Counted from the stretch's first letter, positions 31,156 to 40,340 are shown. The stretch: 64,000 nt of DNA from Bacteroides sp. ET71 (GCF_023336905.1 NZ_JAMBLS010000016.1:1-64000), one strand, 5' to 3'. The notes: a model not told the origin generated them from the letters alone. Program-made: numbers and translations.

Positions 31156-33807
31156 ATGGAAAAGACTACTACCCAAGACACCTTTCCCATCCTGGGAATG
31201 AGTTGCGCCGCCTGTGCCGCCCGTGTGGACAAGACTTTGAACAAGCAACCGGGCGTATGCCACGCAGCCGTCAACTATGCCGCCGCTACGGCACTGGTGG
31301 AATATGACCCGTCACAAACCTCGCCCGAAGCCCTGCAACACGCGGTGCAGGAGGCTGGCTACGACCTCGTCATCACCCACGACGAACACACGGCGGACGA
31401 GGTGGAAGAGGCACACCGCAAGACATACCAATCGCTGAAGCGACGCACCACGTGGGCCATCCTCCTGGCCATCCCCATCGCCGTCATCGGCATGGGCTTC
31501 ATGGACCGGCCTTGGGCGGGCTGGAGCACGTGGCTGCTGTCCACGCCCGTAGTCTTCGGGCTGGGGCGCAGCTTCTTCGTCAATGCGTGGAAACAACTGC
31601 GCCACGGCTCGGCCAACATGGACACCTTGGTGGCCAGCAGCACGGGCGTGGCCTATCTGTTCAGCGTGTTCAACCTGTTCTTCCCCGATTTCTGGCTGTC
31701 CCGTAGCATCACGCCGCACGTCTACTTCGAGTCGTCGAGCGTCATCATCGCCTTCATCTTGCTGGGACGATTGCTGGAAGAGCGGGCCAAGGGCCATACC
31801 TCGCAGGCCATCAAGAAGCTGATGGGATTGCAGCCCAAGACCGTCACCCTAATCATTGAGAATGAAGAACCAAATCTTAATTCTTCATTAAAAGAGGTTC
31901 CCATCGAGCAGATAGGTCCCGGCGACATCATCCAGGTGAAGCCGGGCGAACGTATCGCCGTGGACGGCGTGGTGACGGAAGGAAGCTCTTACGTGGACGA
32001 AAGCATGCTGAGCGGCGAACCCGTGCCTGTGGCCAAACGACCGGACGACAAGGTCTATGCCGGCACCATCAACCAGAAAGGCAGTTTCCGCTTCCGCGCG
32101 GAGAAGGTGGGGACGGACACCCTGCTGGCGAAGATTATCCACTTGGTGCAGGATGCGCAAGGCTCCAAGGCGCCCGTGCAGAAGCTGGTGGACCGGGTGG
32201 CGGCTGTCTTTGTGCCGACCATCATGGGCATCGCATTGCTCTCGTTCATCCTCTGGATGATGCTCGACTCCTCGGAAGGCTTTACCCACGGCCTGCTGGC
32301 ACTGGTGACGGTACTCATCATCGCCTGTCCCTGCGCCTTGGGACTGGCTACCCCCACGGCCATCATGGTAGGCATCGGCAAGGGGGCCGAGCGGGGCATC
32401 CTCATTAAAGATGCCGAGAGCCTGGAGACAGCCAAGAGAGTGAATGTCGTAGTGCTGGACAAGACGGGCACGGTGACCGAAGGGCATCCCGTCGTGCAAC
32501 ACATCCTTTGGGCTGATGATGAGGCTAAGGCATACGCTCCTGTCCTGTTGGCTTTGGAAAAAATGTCTGAACACCCGCTGGCAGAAGCAATCTTGGGGAA
32601 TGAAGAACTGAATCTTAATGAAGAATTAAGAATGAAGAATGAAGAATTTGCCGCTTTCAACGAACATTCTTCATTTCCCCGCGAAGCGGGTATTCTTCAT
32701 TCTTCATTTAAAAAGGTGGATGGATTCGAGAGCGTGACGGGACAAGGCGTAAAGGGCAGCTATAACGGCATTTCCTACTATGCGGGCAACCGCCGCCTGA
32801 TGCAAGGCCGCCGTATCTCTTCCGCCCTGCAAGAAAACGCCTCAGCGTGGGAAGCAGAAGGACAAACCATCGTCTGGTTTGCCAATGAGACGGAAGTCCT
32901 GGCCGTCATCGCCATTGCCGACCGCATTAAGCCTTCGTCCGTCCATGCCATCCGCACCCTGCAAGCCGAGGGGGTAGAAGTCCACCTGCTGACGGGCGAC
33001 AACGAAGCCACCGCCAAGGTCATTGCCCGCCAGGCCGGCATCACGAAATACAAAGCCGGCGTATTGCCACAGGACAAGGCAGCTTACATCGGCCAGTTGC
33101 AAAAGGAGGGCAAGGTGGTGGCCATGGTGGGCGACGGCATCAACGACAGCGCCGCCCTGGCTCGTGCCGACCTGAGCATTGCCATGGGCAGCGGCAGCGA
33201 CATTGCCATGGACGTGGCGAAGATGACACTCATCTCGTCCGACCTGCGCAAGATACCCGAAGCCTTGCAACTCTCGCGCCTCACCGTGCGTACCATCCGG
33301 CAGAACCTCTTCTGGGCATTTATCTACAATATGATAAGCGTGCCTATCGCCGCCGGCGTGCTCTACCCCGTCTGCGGCTTCCTGCTCAACCCCATGATTG
33401 GCGGGGCAGCCATGGCTTTCAGCAGTGTCAGCGTGGTGACCAATAGCCTGCGCCTGCGCCGGAAGAAGCTCTCTTCTAATGAAGAACGAAAAATGAAGAA
33501 CGAAGAATCCACTTTGAATGAAGAACTAATAATGAAGAATGAAGAATCAAGGGATATATGTCAAACTAAAACAGAAGAAAAGACAATGGAAAAGCAATTC
33601 AAAGTAAGCGGCATGATGTGTCAACACTGCCGTATGCACGTAGAGAAGGCATTGAACAAGTTGGAAGGCGTCAGCGCCACCGTCACCCTCGACCCGCCCG
33701 TGGCCACGGTGAAGTTTAGCGGGAAGGAGTATTCATTGGCTGAACTTCAGCAACAGGTGACGGAAGAGGCCGGTGAATATACGCTGAGCGATGACATTTT
33801 GCTGTAA
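31156..33807 (+). CDS. copA: Cu+ P1B-type ATPase with C-terminal CopZ-like domain
   Basis: An 883-residue ATPase for copper(I) efflux. N-terminal HMA domain GMSCAACAARVDK (Cys17, Cys20); CPC in IACPCALGLATPTAIM (about 391); phosphorylation site LDKTGTVTEG (Asp about 435); MSEHPLAEAI HP motif; MVGDGINDSAALARADLSIA. ATG at 31156 chosen by its RBS and by the HMA start. Three in-frame stretches rich in NEE/SSF (about 232-248, 481-520, 773-809) come from an intergenic repeat. The last 73 residues (from Met811) are a second HMA domain (GMMCQHCRMHVEKAL), normally a separate CopZ-type chaperone in relatives (recalled, not verified here). Confidence 0.9.
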   Translation: MEKTTTQDTFPILGMSCAACAARVDKTLNKQPGVCHAAVNYAAATALVEYDPSQTSPEALQHAVQEAGYDLVITHDEHTADEVEEAHRKTYQSLKRRTTWAILLAIPIAVIGMGFMDRPWAGWSTWLLSTPVVFGLGRSFFVNAWKQLRHGSANMDTLVASSTGVAYLFSVFNLFFPDFWLSRSITPHVYFESSSVIIAFILLGRLLEERAKGHTSQAIKKLMGLQPKTVTLIIENEEPNLNSSLKEVPIEQIGPGDIIQVKPGERIAVDGVVTEGSSYVDESMLSGEPVPVAKRPDDKVYAGTINQKGSFRFRAEKVGTDTLLAKIIHLVQDAQGSKAPVQKLVDRVAAVFVPTIMGIALLSFILWMMLDSSEGFTHGLLALVTVLIIACPCALGLATPTAIMVGIGKGAERGILIKDAESLETAKRVNVVVLDKTGTVTEGHPVVQHILWADDEAKAYAPVLLALEKMSEHPLAEAILGNEELNLNEELRMKNEEFAAFNEHSSFPREAGILHSSFKKVDGFESVTGQGVKGSYNGISYYAGNRRLMQGRRISSALQENASAWEAEGQTIVWFANETEVLAVIAIADRIKPSSVHAIRTLQAEGVEVHLLTGDNEATAKVIARQAGITKYKAGVLPQDKAAYIGQLQKEGKVVAMVGDGINDSAALARADLSIAMGSGSDIAMDVAKMTLISSDLRKIPEALQLSRLTVRTIRQNLFWAFIYNMISVPIAAGVLYPVCGFLLNPMIGGAAMAFSSVSVVTNSLRLRRKKLSSNEERKMKNEESTLNEELIMKNEESRDICQTKTEEKTMEKQFKVSGMMCQHCRMHVEKALNKLEGVSATVTLDPPVATVKFSGKEYSLAELQQQVTEEAGEYTLSDDILL
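31851..31900. repeat. In-frame repeat insertion 1 in copA
   Basis: AATGAAGAACCAAATCTTAA followed by TTCTTCATTAAA forms an inverted repeat (AATGAAGAA / TTCTTCATT). It encodes ENEEPNLNSSLKE in the actuator-domain region between LQPKTVTLI and VPIEQIGPGD, where relatives have a short loop. Confidence 0.7.
32599..32712. repeat. In-frame repeat insertion 2 in copA
   Basis: Multiple AATGAAGAAT units, a core GAATTTGCCGCT, then ATTCTTCATT units; arms are inverted repeats. Read in frame it adds about 30 residues ([20 protein letters not shown]…) to the nucleotide-binding domain between HPLAEAIL and VDGFESVTGQGV. The same core is at 41290-41345. Confidence 0.85.
33475..33583. repeat. In-frame repeat insertion 3 joining copA to a CopZ-like domain
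   Basis: Four spaced AATGAAGAA units without a stop link the last transmembrane helix to the CopZ-like domain (SSNEERKMKNEESTLNEEL…). A well-placed AGAAAAG and an ATG at 33586 follow, so the C-terminal domain could also be made on its own (33586-33807, 73 residues). Confidence 0.75.
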
Positions 33808-33811
33808 ATAA

Positions 33812-33994
33812 GAGCTGTCGTTTAAAAATCGCTCTCTCTGTCATGTTGAGCATTGCTCTCCCCCGCCAAACGGGGGAGCAAAGAGGGGGTTGAAGCGTAG
33901 TCGAAACATCTCCCTAATACTTTTCAGGTGCGTAGTGAGGCCCCTCGACTGTGCTCGGGGTGACAGAGCAAATGAAAATTTAAACGACAGGCTC
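33812..33994. repeat. Large palindromic element after copA
   Basis: Outer arms contain GAGCTGTCGTTTAAAAAT (33812 on) and, inverted, ATTTAAACGACAGGCTC (33978-33994). Inner arms CTGTCATGTTGAGC and GCTCGGGGTGACAG. It also has the CGCCAAACGGGGGAGC block of the 18060 spacer. It starts 5 bp after the copA stop. Confidence 0.75.
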
Positions 33995-33997
33995 TAA

Positions 33998-34055
33998 GAA
34001 ACCGCAAGTCTGGCAGATTCTTTTGTAGGTCTGTCAGGCTTGCGGCTTCTTTTTT
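33998..34055 (+). terminator. Rho-independent terminator after copA
   Basis: GAAACCGCAAGTCTGGCAGA (33998-34017) pairs with TCTGTCAGGCTTGCGGCTTC (34030-34049) with few mismatches, then six T. Likely ends the copA transcript beyond the palindrome. Confidence 0.85.
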
Positions 34056-34094
34056 ATGCAGGCCAGGGCTTTATGCAGGCAAAGTATTTAGGGC

Positions 34095-34588
34095 TTACCG
34101 CACATTCTGCACCATGTTGGGGTTGGCGTCGATTTCCGATTGGGGGATGGGCAGGGCGATGCGCAGATCGGTGGGTTGGATGGTTTGGGCATTGGATGTT
34201 TTCAGTGTGCCCAGATGCCAACTGCCTGTGCGGGTAATGGCCCGTTGATTGCGCAGGAAGTCGAAGAAGATTTGACCTTCGCCCACCAGTTCACGGCGTC
34301 GTTCGTCGAGCACGCGGTCGATGGTGAAGTCTTCGGCTGATACTTGCATGGAGGCCGTGGGGGTGCGCTGGCCGATGAGTGTGTTCAAGTACTGCCGCCC
34401 GCTTTCGGCTTCAGGGCCACCCAGGTGCACACCGGCTTCAGCAGCGTTGAGATAGACTTCGGAGAGGCGGATGATGCAGATGTTGTTGTCTTTCGGGTCG
34501 CCGCTCTTGCCGGGAAATTTGCCGAGGAAGACGCGGCGGTTTTGGGCAGCTTCGGGCGGATATCCACCGGCCTGTCCAGCAGTTCTTC
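34095..34588 (-). pseudogene. Truncated SusD/RagB lipoprotein, C-terminal part
   Basis: About 164 codons of a SusD-type C-terminus: NNICIIRLSEVYLNAAEAGV, then DRVLDERRRELVGEGQIFFD, a hallmark of the family, and IALPIPQSEIDANPNMVQN. Two TGA codons at about 34589-34594 close the frame on the 5' side, and there is no SusC, no signal peptide and no start. A short open frame beginning MDKKIDEE at 34606 is out of frame with it. It is a relic of a polysaccharide-utilisation locus. Confidence 0.85.
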
Positions 34589-34623
34589 ATCAATCTTCTT
34601 GTCCATAAGTGTTCTTATTTATT

Positions 34624-34791
34624 TAGTTGACGAGTTGACGAGGCTTCAGTCTACAAGGCTTCAGTTGACAAGTTGACAAGTTGACGAGTTGACAAGTTGA
34701 CGAGTTGACAAGTTGACGAGGAAACGAGCTACGAGCTACAACCAACAAGCACGCTCCTTGTTGCCTGAAGCCTCGTCAACTGAAGCCTCTC
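34624..34791. repeat. GTTGACRAG repeat with perfect 17-bp arms
   Basis: 10-bp units GTTGACAAGT/GTTGACGAGT repeat about six times in 34663-34722, between arms AGTTGACGAGGCTTCAG (34633-34649) and CTGAAGCCTCGTCAACT (34765-34781). It sits at the 3' end of tolC. A related palindrome is at 58712-58829. Confidence 0.85.
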
Positions 34792-36108
34792 CTACCGCAA
34801 GTACTCCAGTATCTTCCCGCTGATTTGCAGGAGCGAAATCTCGCAGATTTTGGTGTCATACTCGGCCGAGAGGATACGTTCTTCGGCGTCCAGCAGGTTC
34901 TTCTGCGCCTCGCGCATTTCGATGCCGGCCAGGTCGCCCAGCAGGTAGCGGTCGCGCGAGATGTCATAATTGTCCTTGGCCACGACGAGGTTTTCGCGTT
35001 CCAGCTTCAGCAGTTCCAGGTTGTTGCGGTAGGCTTGCCACAGGTTGCTGAGGTCGGCACGCAGCGTCTGTTCCAGTTGTTCGCGTTCCAGGCGTGCGTT
35101 CTCCACGGCCAGGCTGGCGTTGCGGCGCTCGCGGCGCCGGTTGCCGTCGAACAGGTTGAAGCCCACCGTCACCCCGAAGTTCAGCCCCAGTGTGCTGCGC
35201 CTTGAGTTGGCCGCCAGCTCGTAGCGGTTCAGCGTGTAGCCGTAGCCCCCGTTCAGGCGGACGTAGGGATAGTCGCGCGAGCAGACCTTCTTGTAGTCCA
35301 GCCGGGCGATGGCCTGGTTCTGGTCGGCGCGCAACAGCGAGGCGTTGATGTCCAGTGTGCCGCGCCACAGTTCATCGAAGTCCAGGATGTGGTTGATGTC
35401 GATGAGGCTGTCGCGGATGAGGAAGAACTCGTCCACGTCTTCGTTGGCCATCAGCTCGTTCAGCTCGATGCGCGACGTGTGCAGGGCTTCCTGCTGTTTG
35501 ACATATTGCGCACTGTCGGCATTGAAGTCCACGCGGGCTTGCAGGTAATCCAGGCGCGAGGCGTTTCCCACATGCACGCGGGCTTCGGCGATGCGCACCC
35601 GTTCGCGCGAGAGCGACATGGCGTAGTGGAAGTTCTTCAGGCGGATTTTCTGCTGCACGAAGTTGTAATATTCGGCCGCGATGTTGGCCACCAGGTCTTC
35701 GATGGCGATGCGCGTATCGGTCTTGCCCTGCCGCTCCAGTTCCTTCAGGCGTTGGTATTCGGCCGTGATGTTGAATCCGTCGAAGAGCGTCCACTCCAGG
35801 TTGATGCCTGCGTCGATGGTCTGGTCGTAGGCGCTGTTCTCGCGTGTGGTGGCTCCTGTTGCGCGCAGTTTTGTTTCCGTATCCGCCAGTTCCCCGCTAT
35901 ATCCTGCCGAGAGGTCTATCACGGGCAGGGCTCCGGCGTTGGCCAGCGTGGCATTGTTTTCGCTCACCTTTTCCTGGTTGCGCGTGATGCGCAGCGAATA
36001 GTTGTTGAGCAGCCCTTCTTCCAGGCATCTTTTCAGGGTGTAGACAGGAGGCTGCGCGGCGGCAACCAGTGCGCACAGCGATATGAGAGGAAGTAAAAGT
36101 CGTTTCAT
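34792..36108 (-). CDS. TolC-family outer-membrane efflux channel
   Basis: A 438-residue protein with a signal peptide (LLLPLISLCALVAAAQPP) and long alpha-helical regions typical of the outer-membrane-factor fold (two OEP repeats; SENNATLANAGALPVIDLSA near residue 50). Third gene of an efflux operon after the adaptor and RND pump, it should form the exit duct. No lipobox is present, unlike many OprM-type channels. Confidence 0.9.
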   Translation of the reverse strand: MKRLLLPLISLCALVAAAQPPVYTLKRCLEEGLLNNYSLRITRNQEKVSENNATLANAGALPVIDLSAGYSGELADTETKLRATGATTRENSAYDQTIDAGINLEWTLFDGFNITAEYQRLKELERQGKTDTRIAIEDLVANIAAEYYNFVQQKIRLKNFHYAMSLSRERVRIAEARVHVGNASRLDYLQARVDFNADSAQYVKQQEALHTSRIELNELMANEDVDEFFLIRDSLIDINHILDFDELWRGTLDINASLLRADQNQAIARLDYKKVCSRDYPYVRLNGGYGYTLNRYELAANSRRSTLGLNFGVTVGFNLFDGNRRRERRNASLAVENARLEREQLEQTLRADLSNLWQAYRNNLELLKLERENLVVAKDNYDISRDRYLLGDLAGIEMREAQKNLLDAEERILSAEYDTKICEISLLQISGKILEYLR

Positions 36109-36169
36109 CGTTGATAGGGTCTTTTATAATCGTTGAGAGTTGATTGCTTGTATCCGGCAGCGAAAGTTG

Positions 36170-39100
36170 CTATTCTTGTTTCAGTTTGCTCCGGTCGGTC
36201 GAGATATAGCTGTAGATGGCTGGCACGATGTACATGGTGAGCAGCGTGGAGACAATCATACCCCCACATACCGCCGTGCCCATGGCGATGCGTTGGTTGG
36301 CACCCTCGCCCGAAGCGAAAGCCAGCGGGATAAGGCCCAGCACCGTGGCAAAGCTGGTCATCAGGATGGGGCGCAGGCGTTGCAGGGCAGCGTCTTTCAC
36401 GGCCCGCATCTTGTCCTCGCCGTGGTCTTGCTTGTGGTTGGCAAACTCCACGATGAGGATGCCGTTCTTGGCCACCAGGCCGATGAGCATGATGATGCCT
36501 ATCTGGCTGAAGATGTTCATCGTGATGTCGCCGAAGTACATGAACACCAGCGCCCCGGCAATGGCCAGCGGCACGGTGAGCATGATGACCAGCGGGTCTT
36601 TGAAGCTCTCGAACTGTGCAGCCAGGATGAGGTAAATCAGTCCGATGGCCAGTATGAAGGCGAACATCAGGCTCGACGCACTCTCGCTGTAATCCTTCGA
36701 GTCGCCCGACAAGGCCGTGCGGAAGGTGTCGTCCAGCACTTCGGCGGCAATCTTGTCCATTTCCTCAATGCCTTGCCCGATGGTCTTCCCCTCGGCCAGC
36801 CCCGTGGAGACGGTGGCCGACACGAAGCGGTTGTAGCGGTAGAGCTTGGGCGGCGCCGTGCCATAGACAATCTGCACCAGGTTGTCCAGTTGCACCATCT
36901 CGCCGTTGTCGCTGCGGATGTACAGGCCCACCAGGTCCGAAGGCTTGTTGCGTTGCTGGCGGTTGATTTCGCCCAATATCTCATATTGCTTGCCGTTCAT
37001 GTAGAAGTAGCCCATGCGCTGGCCGCTCAGGCCGTATTGCAAGGTCTGGGCGATGTTGCGTGTGCTGATGCCCATCGTTCCCGCCTTGTCGCGGTCTATC
37101 TGTATCCGGGCTTCGGGGTCGCTGAACTTCAGGTCCACGTCTGCCATCTGGAAGGTTGGGTTCTCGTAGACACGTTCCATGAACTTGGGCAGTACTTCTT
37201 GCAGTTTTTCGATATTGGTGGCCTGCAGCACGTATTGTACGGGCATGCTGCTGCGCCGTCCGCCAAACGAGGATTGCTGTTGGACGAAAGCACGTGCCTT
37301 CGTTTCTTTCTGCACGGCTTTCGACAGCTTCTCTGCCACTTCCATTTGCGTGTAGTCGCGTTCCTTCAGGTCTTTCAGCGTGATACGGATGTTGCCGCTC
37401 CCGCTGGACACACGCGCCGTCACGGCCTGTGCGTCGGGAATGATGGAGTCTACCACGTCATTGATTCGCTCCGTATAGTCGCGGATGTATTCGTAGCTCA
37501 CGCCCTCGGCGCCGCTGGTGTTGACGGTTATCTGCGAGCGGTCTTCCAGCGGAGCCATCTCGGCCGGGATATGTGTCCAAAGGAAGAAGATGATGCCGAA
37601 GGTGACGAGGGTGAACACCAGTGCTATCCACCGTTTCCGCAAGAAGGCGGCCAGCGAGCGACTGTACAGGCGGTTCATTCCTTCGAAGAATGGCTCGGTG
37701 ACGCGGTAGAACCAGTTTTTCTTCTTCTCCTGTCTCAGCAGCTTGGTGGCCAGCATCGGTGTGAATGTCAAGGCGGCAAAAGCCGAGATGAGGATGGAGC
37801 CGGAGATGACGAAGCTGAACTCGCGGAAGAGCCTGCCCGTGGTGCCCTCCATGAAGACGATGGGGAAGAACACGGCCACCAGCGTGATGGTGGTGGAGAT
37901 AACGGCAAAGAATATCTCTTTCGCTCCCTCGATGCCCGCCTGCTTAGGCGGCATGCCCTGTTCGATGCGCACGTAGATGTTCTCCGTCATCACGATGGCA
38001 TCGTCCACCACCAGGCCCACGGCCAGCACCACGGCCAGCATGGTGAGCACGTTGATGGAGAAGCCTGCCACATACATCACGAAGAACGCGCCGATGAGCG
38101 ACACGGGAATCACGATGCACGGCACCAGCGTCACGCGCCAGTCGCGCAGGAAAAGGAAGATGATGATGATGACCAGCACAAAAGCCTCGTACACCGTGTG
38201 CTCCACTTCGCTGATGGAGGCGCGGATGAAGCGCGTGTTGTCGAAGCCGTAGGTATAGCTCACGTCTTCGGGCAAGTCTTTCTGCATGCGCTCCATGCGG
38301 TCGTAGACGGCATCGGCAATCTCGATGTGGTTGGCACCCGGTTGCGGGATGACTACTACGCCCACCATGGGCACGCCGTTCATCTTCATGTAGCTTTTCA
38401 GGTCGGCGGCGCCTAGTTCGGCGCGTCCGATGTCGCTGAAACGGATGATGCGGTTGCCGTCGGCTTTGATGATGAGGTTGTTGAACTCTTCGGGAGTGTG
38501 CATCAGACCCAGCGTGCGTATGGTCAGCTCGGTAGTGTTGCCTTCGATGCTTCCCGAAGGCAGTTCGATGTTTTCGCGGTCGATGGCTTCCTTTACGTCG
38601 ACGGGCGTGATGCCGTAGCCCGACATTTTGGTGGGGTCGAGCCACAGGCGCATGGAGTATTTCTTTTCACCCCAGATGCTCACGCTACTTACGTCGGAGA
38701 TGGTTTGCAGTTGTTCTTTTACGGTCAGGTCGGCAATTTCGCTCAATTCCAGCAGCGAGCGTTTGTTGCTCTGCAAGGCCACCATCAGGATGGGGGTGGC
38801 ATCGGCGTCGGCCTTCGACACGGTGGGCGGGTCGCAGTCGTCGGGCAGGTAGCGTTGGGCGCGCGACACCTTGTCGCGCACGTCATTGGCGGCTGTCTCC
38901 AGGTCGACGGACAGTTCGAACTCCACCGTGATGCGGCTTTGACCCTGCTGGCTGACGCTGGTCAGCGAACGGATGCCGGGGATGCCGTTGATGTTCTGCT
39001 CCAGCGGTTCGGTAATCTGGTTCTCGATGACGTCGGCGTTGGCTCCCGTATAAGAGCACTGCACGGAGATGATGGGATTGTCCACCGACGGATATTCGCG

Positions 39101-39202
39101 CACGCCCAGCGAGGTGTAGCCAATGAAGCCGAAGAGCAGGATGATGATGGTCAGCACCGTGGAGAGCACGGGGCGGCGTATGCTTAATTCGGATATGTTC
39201 AT
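36170..39202 (-). CDS. RND-family multidrug efflux transporter (AcrB-like)
   Basis: A 1010-residue inner-membrane pump. N-terminal helix VLTIIILLFGFIGYTSLGVR; the second half of the TM4 region contains VVLAVGLVVDDAIVMTENIY with two adjacent Asp for proton transfer. Periplasmic porter domains lie between TM1-2 and TM7-8. This length and NPIISVQCSYTGANADVIEN suit HAE1 (hydrophobe/amphiphile) exporters. It is 11 bp after its adaptor gene and 61 bp before tolC, all minus strand. Confidence 0.94.
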   Translation of the reverse strand: MNISELSIRRPVLSTVLTIIILLFGFIGYTSLGVREYPSVDNPIISVQCSYTGANADVIENQITEPLEQNINGIPGIRSLTSVSQQGQSRITVEFELSVDLETAANDVRDKVSRAQRYLPDDCDPPTVSKADADATPILMVALQSNKRSLLELSEIADLTVKEQLQTISDVSSVSIWGEKKYSMRLWLDPTKMSGYGITPVDVKEAIDRENIELPSGSIEGNTTELTIRTLGLMHTPEEFNNLIIKADGNRIIRFSDIGRAELGAADLKSYMKMNGVPMVGVVVIPQPGANHIEIADAVYDRMERMQKDLPEDVSYTYGFDNTRFIRASISEVEHTVYEAFVLVIIIIFLFLRDWRVTLVPCIVIPVSLIGAFFVMYVAGFSINVLTMLAVVLAVGLVVDDAIVMTENIYVRIEQGMPPKQAGIEGAKEIFFAVISTTITLVAVFFPIVFMEGTTGRLFREFSFVISGSILISAFAALTFTPMLATKLLRQEKKKNWFYRVTEPFFEGMNRLYSRSLAAFLRKRWIALVFTLVTFGIIFFLWTHIPAEMAPLEDRSQITVNTSGAEGVSYEYIRDYTERINDVVDSIIPDAQAVTARVSSGSGNIRITLKDLKERDYTQMEVAEKLSKAVQKETKARAFVQQQSSFGGRRSSMPVQYVLQATNIEKLQEVLPKFMERVYENPTFQMADVDLKFSDPEARIQIDRDKAGTMGISTRNIAQTLQYGLSGQRMGYFYMNGKQYEILGEINRQQRNKPSDLVGLYIRSDNGEMVQLDNLVQIVYGTAPPKLYRYNRFVSATVSTGLAEGKTIGQGIEEMDKIAAEVLDDTFRTALSGDSKDYSESASSLMFAFILAIGLIYLILAAQFESFKDPLVIMLTVPLAIAGALVFMYFGDITMNIFSQIGIIMLIGLVAKNGILIVEFANHKQDHGEDKMRAVKDAALQRLRPILMTSFATVLGLIPLAFASGEGANQRIAMGTAVCGGMIVSTLLTMYIVPAIYSYISTDRSKLKQE

Positions 39203-39213
39203 GGGGCGTGTGC

Positions 39214-40293
39214 TTAATAGATGTTGTCAATCGTCACCGTCATGCCCGTTCGCAGTTGCTGCGTGCCCGAGACGATAACCGTATCTCCCTCGTTCAAGCC
39301 TTGCACCGCCTGCACCAAGGCGTCGGTGCGGATGCCTGTCACAATGTCCACCGGTTCGGCTTTCCCGTTCTTGTAGAGGAATACTTTGTCCTTGCCCATT
39401 TCTGGCACGATGGCTTCCGAGGGGATGGCCAAGGCATTTTCGTATGCCTGTTTGCGCAGGGTGATGGAAGCGAAGCGTCCCGGCATGATGCCCGACGGGT
39501 TGGGGTAGAGGGCACGGATGGTGAGTGAACGGGTTTCCGGATCGAGGCTTGACTCGCGGGCGTAGACACGTGCTTCGTATTTGTTGAGCGAGCCGGTGAG
39601 CGAGAAGTTCAGCGTGGTGCCTATTTCCACATCTTTCGCATAGCTTTCGGGTACGGAAAATTCCACCTTCAGGGGGGAGATTTTGGTCAGTTTGGCCACA
39701 ATCGTGGTAGGCGATGCATAAGTGCCTACGCTGACTTGGCGCAGGCCGATGATGCCGTCGAAGGGGGCGCGCAACTCCGTCTGCTCAATCTGGGCGCGTA
39801 CCAGTTCGATGTCGGCATTCAGTGTGGCCAGTTCCGTCTTCACCTGTTCGTAGGCTTCCTTGCTGACGGCGTCGCGCTTCAACAGGGCGTCTTGGCGGAA
39901 CACGCGGTCTTCGGCCAACTTCAGTTGGGCCACGAGGCGTTGCAGTTGGGCTTGCAGGGGGCGGTCGTTCACCTTGGCCAGCAGTTGTCCCTTGGTGACG
40001 TAGGTGCCTTCCTCGAAGTTGATGTCTGTGATTTTGCCGGATGTCTCGAACGAGAGGTTCACTTCTTCATCGGGCAACAGACTGCCGATGATGGGAATCT
40101 CGTCCACCAGCATTTGCGGCTTGACAATGGTGGCGTTGACGTTCAATACTTTTTTGCTTGGGCTGTTGGCTGGCATTACTTTGTCGGCTTCTGCCAGTTC
40201 TTCGTTCTGTTTGGGCATTTGCGAATAAATGCCCCATCCGGCGAGCCCGGCGCCAATAAGAATGATAAGTCCTGTTTTTAGTTTTTTGTTCAT
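39214..40293 (-). CDS. RND periplasmic adaptor (membrane-fusion protein)
   Basis: A 359-residue adaptor with an N-terminal anchor (TGLIILIGAGLAGWGIYSQM), the first half of the lipoyl-like domain (SGKITDINFEEGTYVTKGQL), a coiled coil rich in L/E (LQRLVAQLKLAEDRVFRQDA…), and the second half with APFDGIIGLRQVSVGTYASP. It links the RND pump to the TolC channel. It is followed on the same strand by the pump. rsgA lies 47 bp upstream. Confidence 0.92.
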   Translation of the reverse strand: MNKKLKTGLIILIGAGLAGWGIYSQMPKQNEELAEADKVMPANSPSKKVLNVNATIVKPQMLVDEIPIIGSLLPDEEVNLSFETSGKITDINFEEGTYVTKGQLLAKVNDRPLQAQLQRLVAQLKLAEDRVFRQDALLKRDAVSKEAYEQVKTELATLNADIELVRAQIEQTELRAPFDGIIGLRQVSVGTYASPTTIVAKLTKISPLKVEFSVPESYAKDVEIGTTLNFSLTGSLNKYEARVYARESSLDPETRSLTIRALYPNPSGIMPGRFASITLRKQAYENALAIPSEAIVPEMGKDKVFLYKNGKAEPVDIVTGIRTDALVQAVQGLNEGDTVIVSGTQQLRTGMTVTIDNIY

Positions 40294-40340
40294 GTGATGT
40301 TGTGTGGTGTGTGGTTTGTGGTATCATGTCAGGTTCAGGT

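Noticed and set aside
34385-34606. A 73-codon frame starting MDKKIDEE
   Set aside because: Most of it overlaps the SusD remnant in another frame and reads as Ser/Thr/Pro low complexity; only the SusD frame has family motifs.
36140-38416. A 758-codon open frame on the plus strand opposite the RND pump
   Set aside because: It is His/Gln-rich with no family motifs and mirrors the codon bias of the RND gene on the other strand, which is clearly real.
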